In this document: piece by piece, positions 42,400 to 51,724 of the stretch | Layout: each line of letters begins with the position of its first letter | Numbering within the stretch: position 1 is the stretch's first letter | Assembly (NCBI GenBank): GCA_029261295.1 | Contig: JAJDBP010000006.1 | Span: 1-64,000, forward strand | Length of the DNA stretch: 64,000 bases | Reading direction: 5' to 3' | Source of the DNA: Nitrospirales bacterium | GTDB taxonomy: Bacteria; Nitrospirota; Nitrospiria; Nitrospirales; UBA8639 | Translations under genes and position numbers: made by a program | Notes under the pieces: model-generated | Seen by the model: only the letters and a program-made list of their open reading frames with translations | What the model was told of the DNA's origin: nothing | Database searches by the model: none

Positions 42400-43257
42400 C
42401 TAATGTAACAAAAGACTTCCCTCATCTTTGGCTCGTCTGAGTGCCCAATTCCAACTACACAATCCCAAAGGCACGAGCACTAGGCAAAAAGCCCCTAAAA
42501 CAAACAATTCAAGAGTGAGCTGGGTAATAGGTGTTCCTTGGTAGATGGCGAGTTGGAGCCCACGGATTGCGTAGGTGATGGGATTCCAGGCAGCAATGGT
42601 CTGGAGCCAAGCCGGCAAAACGGTCACAGGGAAAAACACCCCTCCAAGCAAGGCTCCTAACCCGTTTATGGCCCAAGCTACAGCTAGGCCGCGTTTGAAA
42701 ACCAGTAGCCATGCGGCTTCAATGAGGCCAATGCTGTTAAATGCGATGATGGCTAACCCCAAGATGCTCCCTAGGCTGAGCCAGTTGATGTGACTAAAAT
42801 CGACCCCAAACCCAATCCCCCCTAAGATAAAAAACCCTAGAACTTCAGCGGACGCATATATGGTGTTCCACGCGACGATGGCGAGCATGAGGACCCAGAG
42901 CTTAGTTGGTGACCCAAACAATACTTCCAATGTTCCTAATGATTGTTCCGATTCGATACGGCCGGACAACCCCCCAAGTGCTAACCCGACGTAGGCGAAG
43001 AAGGCATTTCCTACGAGAACATAGGGAAAATAGGAGGTGGCAAAGGGTGCGAGGTCAGATGTCATTTGATTACCAAATAAACGATCAATAAAGAAATAGG
43101 TGGCGATAGTGGTAAAAATCCCCAAGAGGGAAAACATCATCGCGAATTTATAACTCATTTCGATAAGAAATTCTTTCTTGATGTAGGCCAAAACTTTTTG
43201 AAATTCTCCTAGAGGAGAGAGGAAGGGGAGAGATGCTTGATAGTCGAATGTTCTCAT
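42400..43257 (-). CDS. ABC-2 type exporter permease
   Basis: A 285-residue membrane protein with about six helices. The pattern QSLGTLEVLFGSPTKLWVLM, followed by the hydrophobic core GLGALLGGVFFPVTVLPAWL, is typical of ABC-2 permeases of the drug/polysaccharide exporter family. Its start overlaps the ATPase stop as ATGA, so the two make one transporter. The gene pair is convergent with the radical SAM gene, with a 65-base space between. An exporter for a modified peptide or for a lipid-linked glycan are both possible. There is no peptidase C39 domain in either component. Confidence 0.85.
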   Translation of the reverse strand: MRTFDYQASLPFLSPLGEFQKVLAYIKKEFLIEMSYKFAMMFSLLGIFTTIATYFFIDRLFGNQMTSDLAPFATSYFPYVLVGNAFFAYVGLALGGLSGRIESEQSLGTLEVLFGSPTKLWVLMLAIVAWNTIYASAEVLGFFILGGIGFGVDFSHINWLSLGSILGLAIIAFNSIGLIEAAWLLVFKRGLAVAWAINGLGALLGGVFFPVTVLPAWLQTIAAWNPITYAIRGLQLAIYQGTPITQLTLELFVLGAFCLVLVPLGLCSWNWALRRAKDEGSLLLH

Positions 43258-44081
43258 GCAGCCTCAGAATTTGCGGTCAGTTGTTTGAAAACTCTTGCCA
43301 GCGAATCTGAGTGACGTTTATTCAGTTTTTGTAAGGTATCCACGGTATGGTAATCGGTAAGCTGTCCCTTATGAAGAATGGCAATATGATCACAGAGTTC
43401 TTCAACTTCCTGAAGGTTATGACTCGTGAGGATGACGGTGCAGCCCATTTCCCCAACGATGTTGTTTCGAACCAGACAGCGCACATCCTCTGCTGTGGAG
43501 GGGTCAAGGCTTCGGGTTGGTTCATCTAACAACAGAATTTGTGGTTGTTGCAAAAGGGCTCGTGCTATCCCGAGTCGATGGCGCATACCAGTGGAGTAAG
43601 TTCCAAATGGGCGATCCAAGGCTTTCAATTGAAGTTGTTCCTGTAATTGTTGGATTCGGATTTTAGCAGCGGAAGGGTTCAGTCCTTGGAATGCCGCAAA
43701 AAACTCAAGATTTTGATTGCCTGTCAGACGCCAATAAAAACTGCGCTCTTCGCTTGTACTCAGTCCAATGAGTTTCTTGACCTTTTCTTGATCGTTCACT
43801 ACATCGTAGCCATGTACTAGCACACGACCTGAAGTCGGTAGGATTAGTGTAGACAGAATTTTCAAGAGCGTTGTCTTGCCTGCTCCGTTCGTTCCCAGCA
43901 AGCCGAGGATTTTCCCACGGTCTAGGTTTAGCTGGACGTCACGGAGTGCAAAAAGAGGTGTTGGACAGTTGAGGGAATTCCGTGACCATGGCCACGGTTT
44001 TGGTGATTGGAAGTATTTCGTGAGGCGATCAATAACAATGCTAGGGGGAGAATCTGATCCCCTGACTGAAGAAAAGCCCAT
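43254..44081 (-). CDS. ABC-2 type exporter ATPase
   Basis: A 275-residue ABC ATPase. Walker A is LLGTNGAGKTTLLKIL; the signature is the YSTGM variant in FGTYSTGMRHRLGIARALL; Walker B is ILLLDEPTRSLDP; the switch His lies in LTSHNLQEV. The YSTGM-type signature is common in ABC-2 exporters of the NatA/DrrA/CcmA branch. It precedes the permease gene in the same direction. A 621-base gap separates it from the divergent methyltransferase gene. Confidence 0.9.
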   Translation of the reverse strand: MGFSSVRGSDSPPSIVIDRLTKYFQSPKPWPWSRNSLNCPTPLFALRDVQLNLDRGKILGLLGTNGAGKTTLLKILSTLILPTSGRVLVHGYDVVNDQEKVKKLIGLSTSEERSFYWRLTGNQNLEFFAAFQGLNPSAAKIRIQQLQEQLQLKALDRPFGTYSTGMRHRLGIARALLQQPQILLLDEPTRSLDPSTAEDVRCLVRNNIVGEMGCTVILTSHNLQEVEELCDHIAILHKGQLTDYHTVDTLQKLNKRHSDSLARVFKQLTANSEAA

Positions 44082-44702
44082 TTTCGGATTATCCTTTTGA
44101 TATGGTCCAGTGAATAGGCAAATGCAAAGTTTTTGCCATTCAGGACTATCTCAAGGAAATTTTAGGAAAATATTACCGTTTTTAATGCGAGGAGAAGTCC
44201 AAGGGTTACGCCAATTGAAACTGTCAGCATCCGTTCCGCAGTTTTTGCACTCATGTATCAAAAGCCTTTCTAAAGTGGGGGTATTGAATCATTCATGATT
44301 CAACTCAAATTTTTATTCATCCTTATCTTCAGTTGCACCAAATTTCTTGTTGCCGACCATCTGTATGCTTATCGACAGGTCATTTACGAAACTCAATAGT
44401 TCATGAGAAAAAAAGTGAAAAAAGAAGAATGATTTACCTCCGTTGGCTTTCTCTTTTTTACCTGAATGAATTTATTGTGGTTGAGAATTTCCCTGACTAG
44501 GTAAAATTTTCCCGTTGAGGTCACGAGGGAGCCATTTGAAGGAACCTCAGAGCTGTGGACAGTGAGCAAAGCCAGCCTTCATCAAGCTAGGAGTAAGAAA
44601 CCTTCGGGGGGCAGGCTATATGGCCTATCGGTATAGAAATTGCTCCCTATAGTACCCGCTATGATTTTTCTGACACTATACGTTTGTCCCAATCATTGAT
44701 TT
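44082..44702. other. Long divergent intergenic region, possible structured RNA
   Basis: No gene is firmly supported. A 34-residue frame at 44295-44399 looks signal-peptide-like but lacks a ribosome-binding site. The part from about 44510 to 44665 is GC-richer than its surroundings and has several short complementary segments: GAGGT with ACCTC, GCTGTGG with CCAGC, and a CTATA-TATAG pair. It lies directly upstream of the + strand methyltransferase and asnB genes, so it could be a structured leader. It does not match a riboswitch class that I can confirm. Confidence 0.35.
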
Positions 44703-45623
44703 GTGATTGCTCAAGCAACCATTTTGGAGGACGAGTCTGCCGCGGACGACGTTTCCTGTCCTTGCGGTAGTCTTCTTCCTGCTAGAATTTCCTTCCAGTC
44801 TGGGACGCGCCAATATCTTTGTTGTCAACATTGTGCCTTGGTTTTCCACAGTCCAAGGCCTCGTGCATTAGAGATTACGCAAGAATATCAGCGAGGCTAT
44901 GATGAAATATTTCACAAACCTGCTGCTGATCTTTCTCGACAACCTGTCTTCCAAAGTGTTCTTGATCATCTTTCCTCCTATGCGAATCCTCCTGGGTCTC
45001 TTCTAGATATCGGGTGTGGAACGGGGGAATTTGCATTACTGTGTCGGGAAACAGGATGGACCTCTTATGGAATCGAATTGTCTGAGCAGGCGAATGAGAC
45101 AGCTGCTCGACAAGGAATTAGGATGCTCCCTTGCCATATGTTATTGGAATCTGACATTTCTATCCAACACAATCAGCAGTTCGATGTGATTGCCTTGATC
45201 AATGTATTGGATCATGTATGTGATCCGATTGGACTCCTTCGGCGGGTCCGCTACATGTTGAAGCCTAGTGGTGTCGTGATAATACGAGTGCCAAATGCCA
45301 CTTTTCATCTCACAGTTAGACGCTTTCTTCATCTGTTCAAAGCTCAAGGTCAACAAGCGTTTCATTTGTATGTCTTTTCTCCTTCGACCTTAATTGAAAT
45401 CTTAAAAAAGGTCGGGTTGATTTCTGTTTCAGTACAGAATTCAAAAACAGGTTGTACTCCAAGCTATGCTTTGGTGAAGAACGCAGGGCAACATTTTTGG
45501 CGAGTCATATGGCGAATCGGGGGATTGGCACTTTGGTCTTTAGCTCAAGGTATCTTTTGCCTGACTAACAAGCAAGTCGTGTGGGCACCCTCATTTGAGC
45601 TTGTCGCAACGAGCGAAGAGTGA
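44703..45623 (+). CDS. SAM-dependent methyltransferase with N-terminal Cys motif
   Basis: A 306-residue protein. Residues 18-55 hold a zinc-ribbon-like pattern (SCPCGSLLPAR, then YLCCQHCALVFHSPRP), often seen before methyltransferase domains in sugar pathways. Motif I is LLDIGCGTGEFALLC near residue 100. INVLDHVCDPIGLL and LKPSGVVIIRVPNA follow as later core motifs. A C-terminal hydrophobic segment (IGGLALWSLAQGIFCLT) is present. GTG 44703 is the predicted start. The arrangement resembles the TylF/NovP-independent 'methyltransferase 13/14' group. The substrate is probably a nucleotide-sugar or lipid-linked sugar. Confidence 0.8.
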   Translation: MIAQATILEDESAADDVSCPCGSLLPARISFQSGTRQYLCCQHCALVFHSPRPRALEITQEYQRGYDEIFHKPAADLSRQPVFQSVLDHLSSYANPPGSLLDIGCGTGEFALLCRETGWTSYGIELSEQANETAARQGIRMLPCHMLLESDISIQHNQQFDVIALINVLDHVCDPIGLLRRVRYMLKPSGVVIIRVPNATFHLTVRRFLHLFKAQGQQAFHLYVFSPSTLIEILKKVGLISVSVQNSKTGCTPSYALVKNAGQHFWRVIWRIGGLALWSLAQGIFCLTNKQVVWAPSFELVATSEE

Positions 45624-45659
45624 TCTACCGAAGACGAGCAAAAGGAAACAAAAATTTTC

Positions 45660-47585
45660 ATGTGTGGAATTTGTGGGTTTTCCGGTTGGCGTTCTGAAGA
45701 AACATTAGACCTGATGATGCAGCGCCTTACGCATCGAGGGCCTGACGATAATGGGACGCATATTGAGCCAGGGGTCTCGCTTGGTGCGACTCGATTAGAG
45801 GTGATCGATCCCGTTGGGGGTCATCAGCCCATTGGCAATGAGACCGGGAACGTCTGGGCGGTACTCAACGGAGAAATTTATAACTATCGCGAACTTAGAG
45901 AAGAGCTTCAAGGAAAAGGTCATCGATTCTCGACTCATTGTGATACGGAAGTATTGGTTCATCTCTATGAACAGTATGGGGACGAGTTTGTTCGCCGACT
46001 TCGAGGGATGTATGCCTTTGCACTATGGGATCGTGATCGCCAAACGCTGTTCATCGTTCGGGATCGATTTGGCATAAAGCCACTCTATTATTTCGTGGAA
46101 GGTGAAGATGTCGTCTTTGCCTCAGAGCTTCCCGCGCTTATGTCGGTGCATGGCTCGGACGCCATTCGACCACAGGCTATCGCTCAATATTTCCAATTTT
46201 TATATGTACCGGGACCTGAGACCATCTTTGAAGGTATTCAGCAATTAGGTCCTGGTGAAATGCTAACGGTCACGAATCGGAAGATCGAAACCCGAAAATA
46301 TTGGTCTATTCAAGAAGAACGACAAGACCTCTCCTCTTACTCACAAAGCGATTGGGAAGAATTGTTCGTTGAATCTCTCAAAGAAAGTGTTCAGTCACAG
46401 CTGGTCAGTGATGTCCCTCTTGGCCTTTTTCTATCAGGAGGACTGGACTCAGCGTCTATTCTTGCGATGATGCGATCCGTCAACAATGGGACGATTCGCA
46501 CCTTCTCTATTGGTTATGAAGAGGCTGCTGATGGCTCTTTTAATGAGCTTGATGCCGCACGTAACCTGGCGGAATATTTTGGTTCTGATCATACCGAAGA
46601 AAGATTGACTCCTGATGTCGTGAAGGTCCTTCCTCAAGTTGTGGCGGCAATGGGTGAACCGTTTGCAGATTCTTCTTCTATCCCGACGTATTTGGTGTCT
46701 GAGGTGGCGCGTCGCTCCGTGACCGTGGCTCTTTCTGGTATCGGAGGAGATGAATTGTTTGGTGGTTATCCTCGATATCTGGGGATGAGATTAAGCACGC
46801 ATTATCAACATGTTCCATTTGCAGTCAGACGCTGGTTAGCCCTTCATGCCGCTCCACGGCTCCCCGAGTTTGGTGTGGCACGTGATCGAGTCGGACGTGC
46901 GAAACGGTTTTTGCAGGGAGGGTCTTTATCAATTGAGGAACAATATCTTCAATGGATGACGTTTATCCCACTCGAGTGGGGTCATGCTGCTTTCACTGAA
47001 TCATTTCTTGATCAAGTGAATTTTCGGGAAACACCTGATCGATATCAGAGGATGTTTAACGAATGGCCTTCTGTCGATCCGGCTGAGAGCGCGATGGGCT
47101 TAGATCTTCAAACATACCTAGCTGATGACCTTTTGCGGATGGGAGATCGGCTGAGTATGGCTTATTCCTTAGAGCTGCGTGTCCCTTTTTGTGATCACCG
47201 ATTGTTAGCGATGGCACTCAATGTTCCCTCTTCGGTACGTTTTTCTGGAGGGAAACTGAAATCTCTCATGCGAAAGTCTCTCGCCAAAATATTGCCCCCG
47301 AACATATTGGATCGTCCTAAGCAAGGCTTTATGGTTCCGTTAGCTCGGTGGTTGCGTGAAGACCTAAGGGAGATGGTGAATGACCTTCTCTCTGAGTCCC
47401 AGATTCGCCGTCGTGGATATGTTAAGCCGGAATATGTGCAATGGCTTTTGCGGGAACATCATTCGGGTTCCCGGAATTTTTCTGATCAAATCTATGCATT
47501 GTTGGTGCTGGAACTCTGGCACACAACCTTTGATGAACGGTGTGGTTCTATGCGTTCTTGTGTAGGGCAAGGCATGAATCGTTAA
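45660..47585 (+). CDS. asnB: Asparagine synthase-like glutamine amidotransferase (AsnB type), copy 2
   Basis: A 641-residue paralogue of the product at 4306. CGICGFSGW places Cys at residue 2. LTHRGPDDNG and NGEIYNYRELREEL are class II amidotransferase motifs. LFLSGGLDSASILAMM is the ATP-binding loop near residue 258. Both halves look active. It lies 37 bases after the methyltransferase gene and 12 bases before a GT4 gene, in a clear polysaccharide operon. Two intact copies in one locus suggest two amidated residues or two separate polymers. The role in glycan amidation is inferred. Confidence 0.87.
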   Translation: MCGICGFSGWRSEETLDLMMQRLTHRGPDDNGTHIEPGVSLGATRLEVIDPVGGHQPIGNETGNVWAVLNGEIYNYRELREELQGKGHRFSTHCDTEVLVHLYEQYGDEFVRRLRGMYAFALWDRDRQTLFIVRDRFGIKPLYYFVEGEDVVFASELPALMSVHGSDAIRPQAIAQYFQFLYVPGPETIFEGIQQLGPGEMLTVTNRKIETRKYWSIQEERQDLSSYSQSDWEELFVESLKESVQSQLVSDVPLGLFLSGGLDSASILAMMRSVNNGTIRTFSIGYEEAADGSFNELDAARNLAEYFGSDHTEERLTPDVVKVLPQVVAAMGEPFADSSSIPTYLVSEVARRSVTVALSGIGGDELFGGYPRYLGMRLSTHYQHVPFAVRRWLALHAAPRLPEFGVARDRVGRAKRFLQGGSLSIEEQYLQWMTFIPLEWGHAAFTESFLDQVNFRETPDRYQRMFNEWPSVDPAESAMGLDLQTYLADDLLRMGDRLSMAYSLELRVPFCDHRLLAMALNVPSSVRFSGGKLKSLMRKSLAKILPPNILDRPKQGFMVPLARWLREDLREMVNDLLSESQIRRRGYVKPEYVQWLLREHHSGSRNFSDQIYALLVLELWHTTFDERCGSMRSCVGQGMNR

Positions 47586-47596
47586 TCGGAGAATTT

Positions 47597-48817
47597 ATGA
47601 ATGTATTGATGCTAGCAGAGGTTTCGAGTGAGTTCGTCATCGGTGGGGCTGAACGCGTTCTGCGCGAACAACTTGTTGGGCTGTTTAAGAGAGGGCATGG
47701 TATTCAGGCCGTCGTGAGATCACCACAAGAAGATCTGCCTTCACAGATTGTTGTGGATGGGATCTCTGAAAGCCGGTATCACCCGATACGAGGGAATGCT
47801 GTGGCATTTGTTCTGTCTTCCATTGTGCGATCAATTCGGGCCTTTGATAGGGGGCGTGCGGGAAGGATTCCAGATGCTGTTCTCATTCATCAGGCACTCG
47901 CAGGGCTAGGTCCAATCCTTTTGCGTAAAAGGTGCACCTCAAATTGGGTGTATGTTTGTCTTTCATTGGCTCATGAAGAATATGTGACTCGCCACGTCCT
48001 CCATCAAGGCTATCTTGCGAGAGGCCTGTACTTCCTTCATTCACATTTGAGGCGTTTGGTGGAACGGCTTGTGATCCGTCGTTGTCACACCATTGTCGTA
48101 TTAAGCGAGTTTATGAAGGACCGAGTTCTCACTTTCCATAATGTGCCAGAAGAACGTATCCAAGTCATTCCGGCTGGGGTCGACCACGAACGCTTCCACC
48201 CTTCTAATGATCGATTAGAAGTGCGGTCAACTTTGGGGCTGCCTTTGGACAAAACCATTCTGTTTACTGTCAGGAATCTTGTCCCAAGAATGGGGTTAGA
48301 AACGCTACTGCATGCCATCGCTGAGGTAAAGGGAAGCGTCAAAGATTTTTTGGTACTCATCGGAGGCCAAGGGCCTCTAGGCCCTATTCTTGAAGAATTG
48401 ATCGTGAAGCTAGATTTAACGGATGTCGTTCGATTAGTAGGATTTATTCCCGAAGACAATCTGCCTCAGTATTTCCAGGCTGCTGATCTTGTCCTCATGC
48501 CCACTCATGAATTGGAAGGATTTGGCCTGGTGACCGTGGAGGCCCTGGCTTGTGGCACTCCTGTCTTGGGAACGCCTGTTGGGGCCATTCCTGAAGTTCT
48601 TTCTCTATTAGATTCAAGTCTTATTGCCAATGACCGCAATAGTCCTGCCCTTGCGGAAGGGATGAAACGCCTCATTCGGCGTATCCGGGAGCACCCGGAT
48701 AGTTGGGCAACCTTATCTCGCCATGCTCGAACAGTAGTTGAGCAACACTTTACCTGGGTGAATCATAACGCCCAGCTGGAAACGGTTCTTCGAGAAGTCG
48801 TTCCAATGAGAGCGTGA
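47597..48817 (+). CDS. Glycosyltransferase family 4
   Basis: A 406-residue GT-B enzyme. N-terminal MNVLMLAEVSSEFVIGGAER carries the glycine-rich acceptor loop GGAER. The donor domain has FTVRNLVPRMGLETLLHAI and MPTHELEGFGLVTVEALACG, with the EX7E glutamates. ATG 47597 has CGGAGA upstream and lies 12 bases after the asnB stop; an earlier in-frame codon lies inside asnB. It belongs to the same operon as the next GT4 gene. Confidence 0.85.
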   Translation: MNVLMLAEVSSEFVIGGAERVLREQLVGLFKRGHGIQAVVRSPQEDLPSQIVVDGISESRYHPIRGNAVAFVLSSIVRSIRAFDRGRAGRIPDAVLIHQALAGLGPILLRKRCTSNWVYVCLSLAHEEYVTRHVLHQGYLARGLYFLHSHLRRLVERLVIRRCHTIVVLSEFMKDRVLTFHNVPEERIQVIPAGVDHERFHPSNDRLEVRSTLGLPLDKTILFTVRNLVPRMGLETLLHAIAEVKGSVKDFLVLIGGQGPLGPILEELIVKLDLTDVVRLVGFIPEDNLPQYFQAADLVLMPTHELEGFGLVTVEALACGTPVLGTPVGAIPEVLSLLDSSLIANDRNSPALAEGMKRLIRRIREHPDSWATLSRHARTVVEQHFTWVNHNAQLETVLREVVPMRA

Positions 48818-48826
48818 GCCAATTTG

Positions 48827-50041
48827 ATGCCTCTAAAAGTTATCCATCTCATTACGAGGCTAGATTGGGGAGGGTCAGCTCGTAATACTATGTTGACCGT
48901 TCTGGGACATGATCGTTCCCGTTTTCTTCCCTTTGTGGTGGCAGGACATATTGGGGAGTGGACCGCTCAAGGGGGGACGCAAGCCACCGAGGCCAATTGC
49001 CAAACTTTGGATGCAGCGGGAGTGCCATGGAAATGTCTTTTCTCATTAACGCGAGAAATTAATCCTGTAAAGGATATCTCAGCTCTTTGGGGTCTGATTC
49101 AGCTCTTTCGACAAGAACGCCCGACTATCGTTCATACCCATACCTCAAAAGCTGGTATCTTAGGTCGTCTTGCGGCGTGGGTGGTCGGTGTGCCAATCAT
49201 CATTCATACACCGCACGGTCATGTATTTTACGGACATTTTGGGATTGTCCTTTCAAGAGTGTTTCAAATGCTTGAATGGGTATGTGCGAAGGGAACGAGT
49301 AAAATTATTACCCTGACCGAGTTGGAAGCACAAGATCACCTTCAGCGGCATATCGGGAAAGAAGGCCAATTTAAGGCTGTTTTTAGCGGAATTAATGTGG
49401 CGCAATATCGAGCGGCATCAGCGACAAGGCTGAAAAGCCGTTTTGGTTTGGGTTGTTCGGATGACGATATTATTGTGGGATCAGTAGGGTGGCTTACTCA
49501 TATAAAAGGCCACCGGTATTTGATTGAAGCCATGGCGAAATTGAAGCCCCACTATCCTAAGCTGCAATGCCATATTATTGGAAGTGGTCCACTTGAAGAA
49601 GAGTTGATGATGCTAGCTGCGGATTTAGAGGTCGCCTCCTCTATTCAATTTCTCGGATTTACAGATGATGTTCCCTCATGTTTATCGGCCATGGATCTCT
49701 TTGTCCTTCCTTCGCTAAATGAAGGAATGGGACGGGCTCTAATCGAAGCCATGGCGGCAGGTTTACCTGTTGTGGCTACGAATGTTGGAGGAGTTCCTGC
49801 CATTGTCCAAGATAAACATACAGGATTTCTTGTGCCGCCTGGAAATGCCGATGCGATTGCAAAATCTCTTGAACAGTATCTACAGGACCCAGAGTTGGCG
49901 AAGACTATAGGTGCCGCGGGGAGAGAGTACATTAGCGGGAAATTTGATGTGTCATCACTGATTCAAGGGGTAGAGTCGGTATATGAAGAGGCATTGCTTG
50001 AACGCGACAAAATGATCGCCGTAAAAGAAGTGCCTATTTAA
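48827..50041 (+). CDS. Glycosyltransferase family 4
   Basis: A 404-residue GT-B enzyme. It opens MPLKVIHLITRLDWGGSARN, with the GGxxRN loop. IVHTHTSKAGILGRLAAW is a motif common in GT4 enzymes using UDP-sugars (the 'HTHTSKAG' segment). The donor domain has VGWLTHIKGHRYLIEAM and LPSLNEGMGRALIEAMAAGL. ATG 48827 follows a TTG at 48824 and lies nine bases after the previous stop. The HTHTSKAG motif and lack of signal peptide fit cytoplasmic addition to an undecaprenyl-linked sugar. Confidence 0.86.
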   Translation: MPLKVIHLITRLDWGGSARNTMLTVLGHDRSRFLPFVVAGHIGEWTAQGGTQATEANCQTLDAAGVPWKCLFSLTREINPVKDISALWGLIQLFRQERPTIVHTHTSKAGILGRLAAWVVGVPIIIHTPHGHVFYGHFGIVLSRVFQMLEWVCAKGTSKIITLTELEAQDHLQRHIGKEGQFKAVFSGINVAQYRAASATRLKSRFGLGCSDDDIIVGSVGWLTHIKGHRYLIEAMAKLKPHYPKLQCHIIGSGPLEEELMMLAADLEVASSIQFLGFTDDVPSCLSAMDLFVLPSLNEGMGRALIEAMAAGLPVVATNVGGVPAIVQDKHTGFLVPPGNADAIAKSLEQYLQDPELAKTIGAAGREYISGKFDVSSLIQGVESVYEEALLERDKMIAVKEVPI

Positions 50042-50289
50042 CCATCCTGTTTTGTCATCATTTCCTCCTTGCTCATCCGAGTGTTCTTTGCAGCCAATAG
50101 ATCAAAGCCAGAAACAAGGTAAAAATTGCCTACCTCGCACTCGAATTCGAGCGACAAAAGGACGTGTATTCTTGGATGTCCTATAAGGTGAAAAGAATGT
50201 ATTAAATCTAAAGTTTTGGCCCGCAAAACCGATATAGATCACATAACCTACTTCATTGAACAACAACGAGCGGGTCCGTCAGTTTTGCT

Positions 50290-51021
50290 ATGCGTGTTGC
50301 CATCCACCAACCTCAATTTCTTCCCTGGCTAGGCTATTTGGACAAAATCAACCAGGCGGATTGCTTCGTAATTTTGGACAATGTGCAATTTAAAAAGAAT
50401 GAATGGCAGAACCGAAACCAAATTCGAACTCATCAAGGATCTCAATGGCTCACGGTCCCGATTCTGCATTCTTTCGGGCAATTAATTTGCGATGTACAAA
50501 TTAATAATTGTGATCATTGGAAACGAAAACACCTGGCGGCCTTAAAGACCCATTACGAAGGGGCTCCGTATTTCTCTCAATATTTTTTTGAGCTTCAAAA
50601 GATGTATTCCAGCGAATGGCAGAGCTTGTCAGAGTTCAATGTCAGAATTCTCCATTGGTTGCTTGATCATTTTGGTATTGCTACTCCTATTCAGTTGTCA
50701 TCTGACATGAATCTTCGGCAACAACCAACTGAACGGCTCATTGATATTTGTCGAGTGGTCGGCGCCACCACGTATTTAGCTGGCAAGGGGGCTCAGAGTT
50801 ATATGGATCAGGGGATGTTTGAGAGGGCGGGACTCAATCTAGAGCTCCAAGATTTTCAGCCGCACGTTTACCCGCAGCGCTATGAATCATTCGTGCCATG
50901 TCTGTCGGCTATTGACTTGTTATTCAATTGTGGACCTCAGTCTATGCAATATCTCAATGGGTTGGGGGTTCCAACAAATGAAAATGATTTTGAACGTATT
51001 CTCACTGCTTGTTCAGCCTAA
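50290..51021 (+). CDS. WbqC-like family protein
   Basis: A 243-residue protein of the WbqC family. The opening MRVAIHQPQFLPWLGYLDKI and the segment FVILDNVQFKKNEWQNRNQI are near-diagnostic. WbqC-like proteins lie in loci for amino-sugar O-antigens; their activity is not well established. The gene is preceded by a 248-base gap with no gene. It is followed after 23 bases by the PIG-L deacetylase gene and then by the DegT aminotransferase. This trio suggests handling of an acylated amino sugar. Confidence 0.85.
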   Translation: MRVAIHQPQFLPWLGYLDKINQADCFVILDNVQFKKNEWQNRNQIRTHQGSQWLTVPILHSFGQLICDVQINNCDHWKRKHLAALKTHYEGAPYFSQYFFELQKMYSSEWQSLSEFNVRILHWLLDHFGIATPIQLSSDMNLRQQPTERLIDICRVVGATTYLAGKGAQSYMDQGMFERAGLNLELQDFQPHVYPQRYESFVPCLSAIDLLFNCGPQSMQYLNGLGVPTNENDFERILTACSA

Positions 51022-51044
51022 TGGTCGCATAGGGGAGACTTACT

Positions 51045-51713
51045 GTGGCGCGTGAAATGAAGCCAACTTTATCTGATGGTGAAATGCCGGCTCCTAGAAT
51101 TTTGGCCTTAGGGGCGCATCCTGATGATATTGAGGCTGGTTGTGGGGGGACATTGATTAAGTATGCTCAATCTGGTCATCAAATTTTCTTGATGGTACTC
51201 ACAGGAGGGGAACAAGGGGAACCAGCTCCTGGTGTTCGCAAAGCGGAACAAGAACAGGCTGCAAAAATTTTATGTGCCGAGAAAATATTTTGGGGTGGTT
51301 GTGAGGATGCTCATGTGCCATTGGGTTACGATATCGTTCAGAAAATCGAGTCTGTAGTCGAAGAAGTCAAACCAAATTTCATTTTTGTGAATTACGGAGA
51401 AGATACGCATCAGGATCATAGGCATTTAGCCATGAGTACCATGTCGGCCACGCGGTACACAAAAAATGTGTTGTTTTATGAAGGGCCGACGACTCAGAAT
51501 TTTTCACCAACAGTCTATGTGGATATTGAATCAGTTTTAGAAGATAAAGTGTTAGCCCTCATGTCTCATAGTTCTCAGGTCAATAAAACCAACATTGAAG
51601 GCTTAACCATATCTGATTTTGTCCGTTCTGCTGCCCAATTCCGTGGTTTTCAGGGGCGTGTCAACAATGCAGAGGCATTTGTGCCTTTACGCTTGTTTAT
51701 AAATCTTGGTTAG
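51045..51713 (+). CDS. PIG-L (LmbE-like) deacetylase
   Basis: A 222-residue zinc-dependent deacetylase. ILALGAHPDDIEAGCGG gives the AHPDD zinc motif at residues 24-28. NYGEDTHQDHR gives the later HxDH zinc ligands. Proteins of this family remove N-acetyl groups from sugars such as GlcNAc-PI or bacillithiol precursors. Between WbqC-like and aminotransferase genes, it may deacetylate an amino sugar before re-acylation. GTG 51045 is the predicted start. Confidence 0.88.
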   Translation: MAREMKPTLSDGEMPAPRILALGAHPDDIEAGCGGTLIKYAQSGHQIFLMVLTGGEQGEPAPGVRKAEQEQAAKILCAEKIFWGGCEDAHVPLGYDIVQKIESVVEEVKPNFIFVNYGEDTHQDHRHLAMSTMSATRYTKNVLFYEGPTTQNFSPTVYVDIESVLEDKVLALMSHSSQVNKTNIEGLTISDFVRSAAQFRGFQGRVNNAEAFVPLRLFINLG

Positions 51714-51724
51714 ACTTTTCTAGA

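Noticed and set aside
44295-44399. 34-residue signal-like peptide frame in the divergent gap
   Set aside because: Hydrophobic start, but no ribosome-binding site and no recognisable neighbour function. Too short to call without conservation.
44510-44665. A cyclic di-GMP (GEMM) or cobalamin riboswitch in the gap
   Set aside because: The segment has a GCAAAGCC string reminiscent of GEMM and a loose cobalamin-like pattern, but the other conserved blocks do not fit in order.
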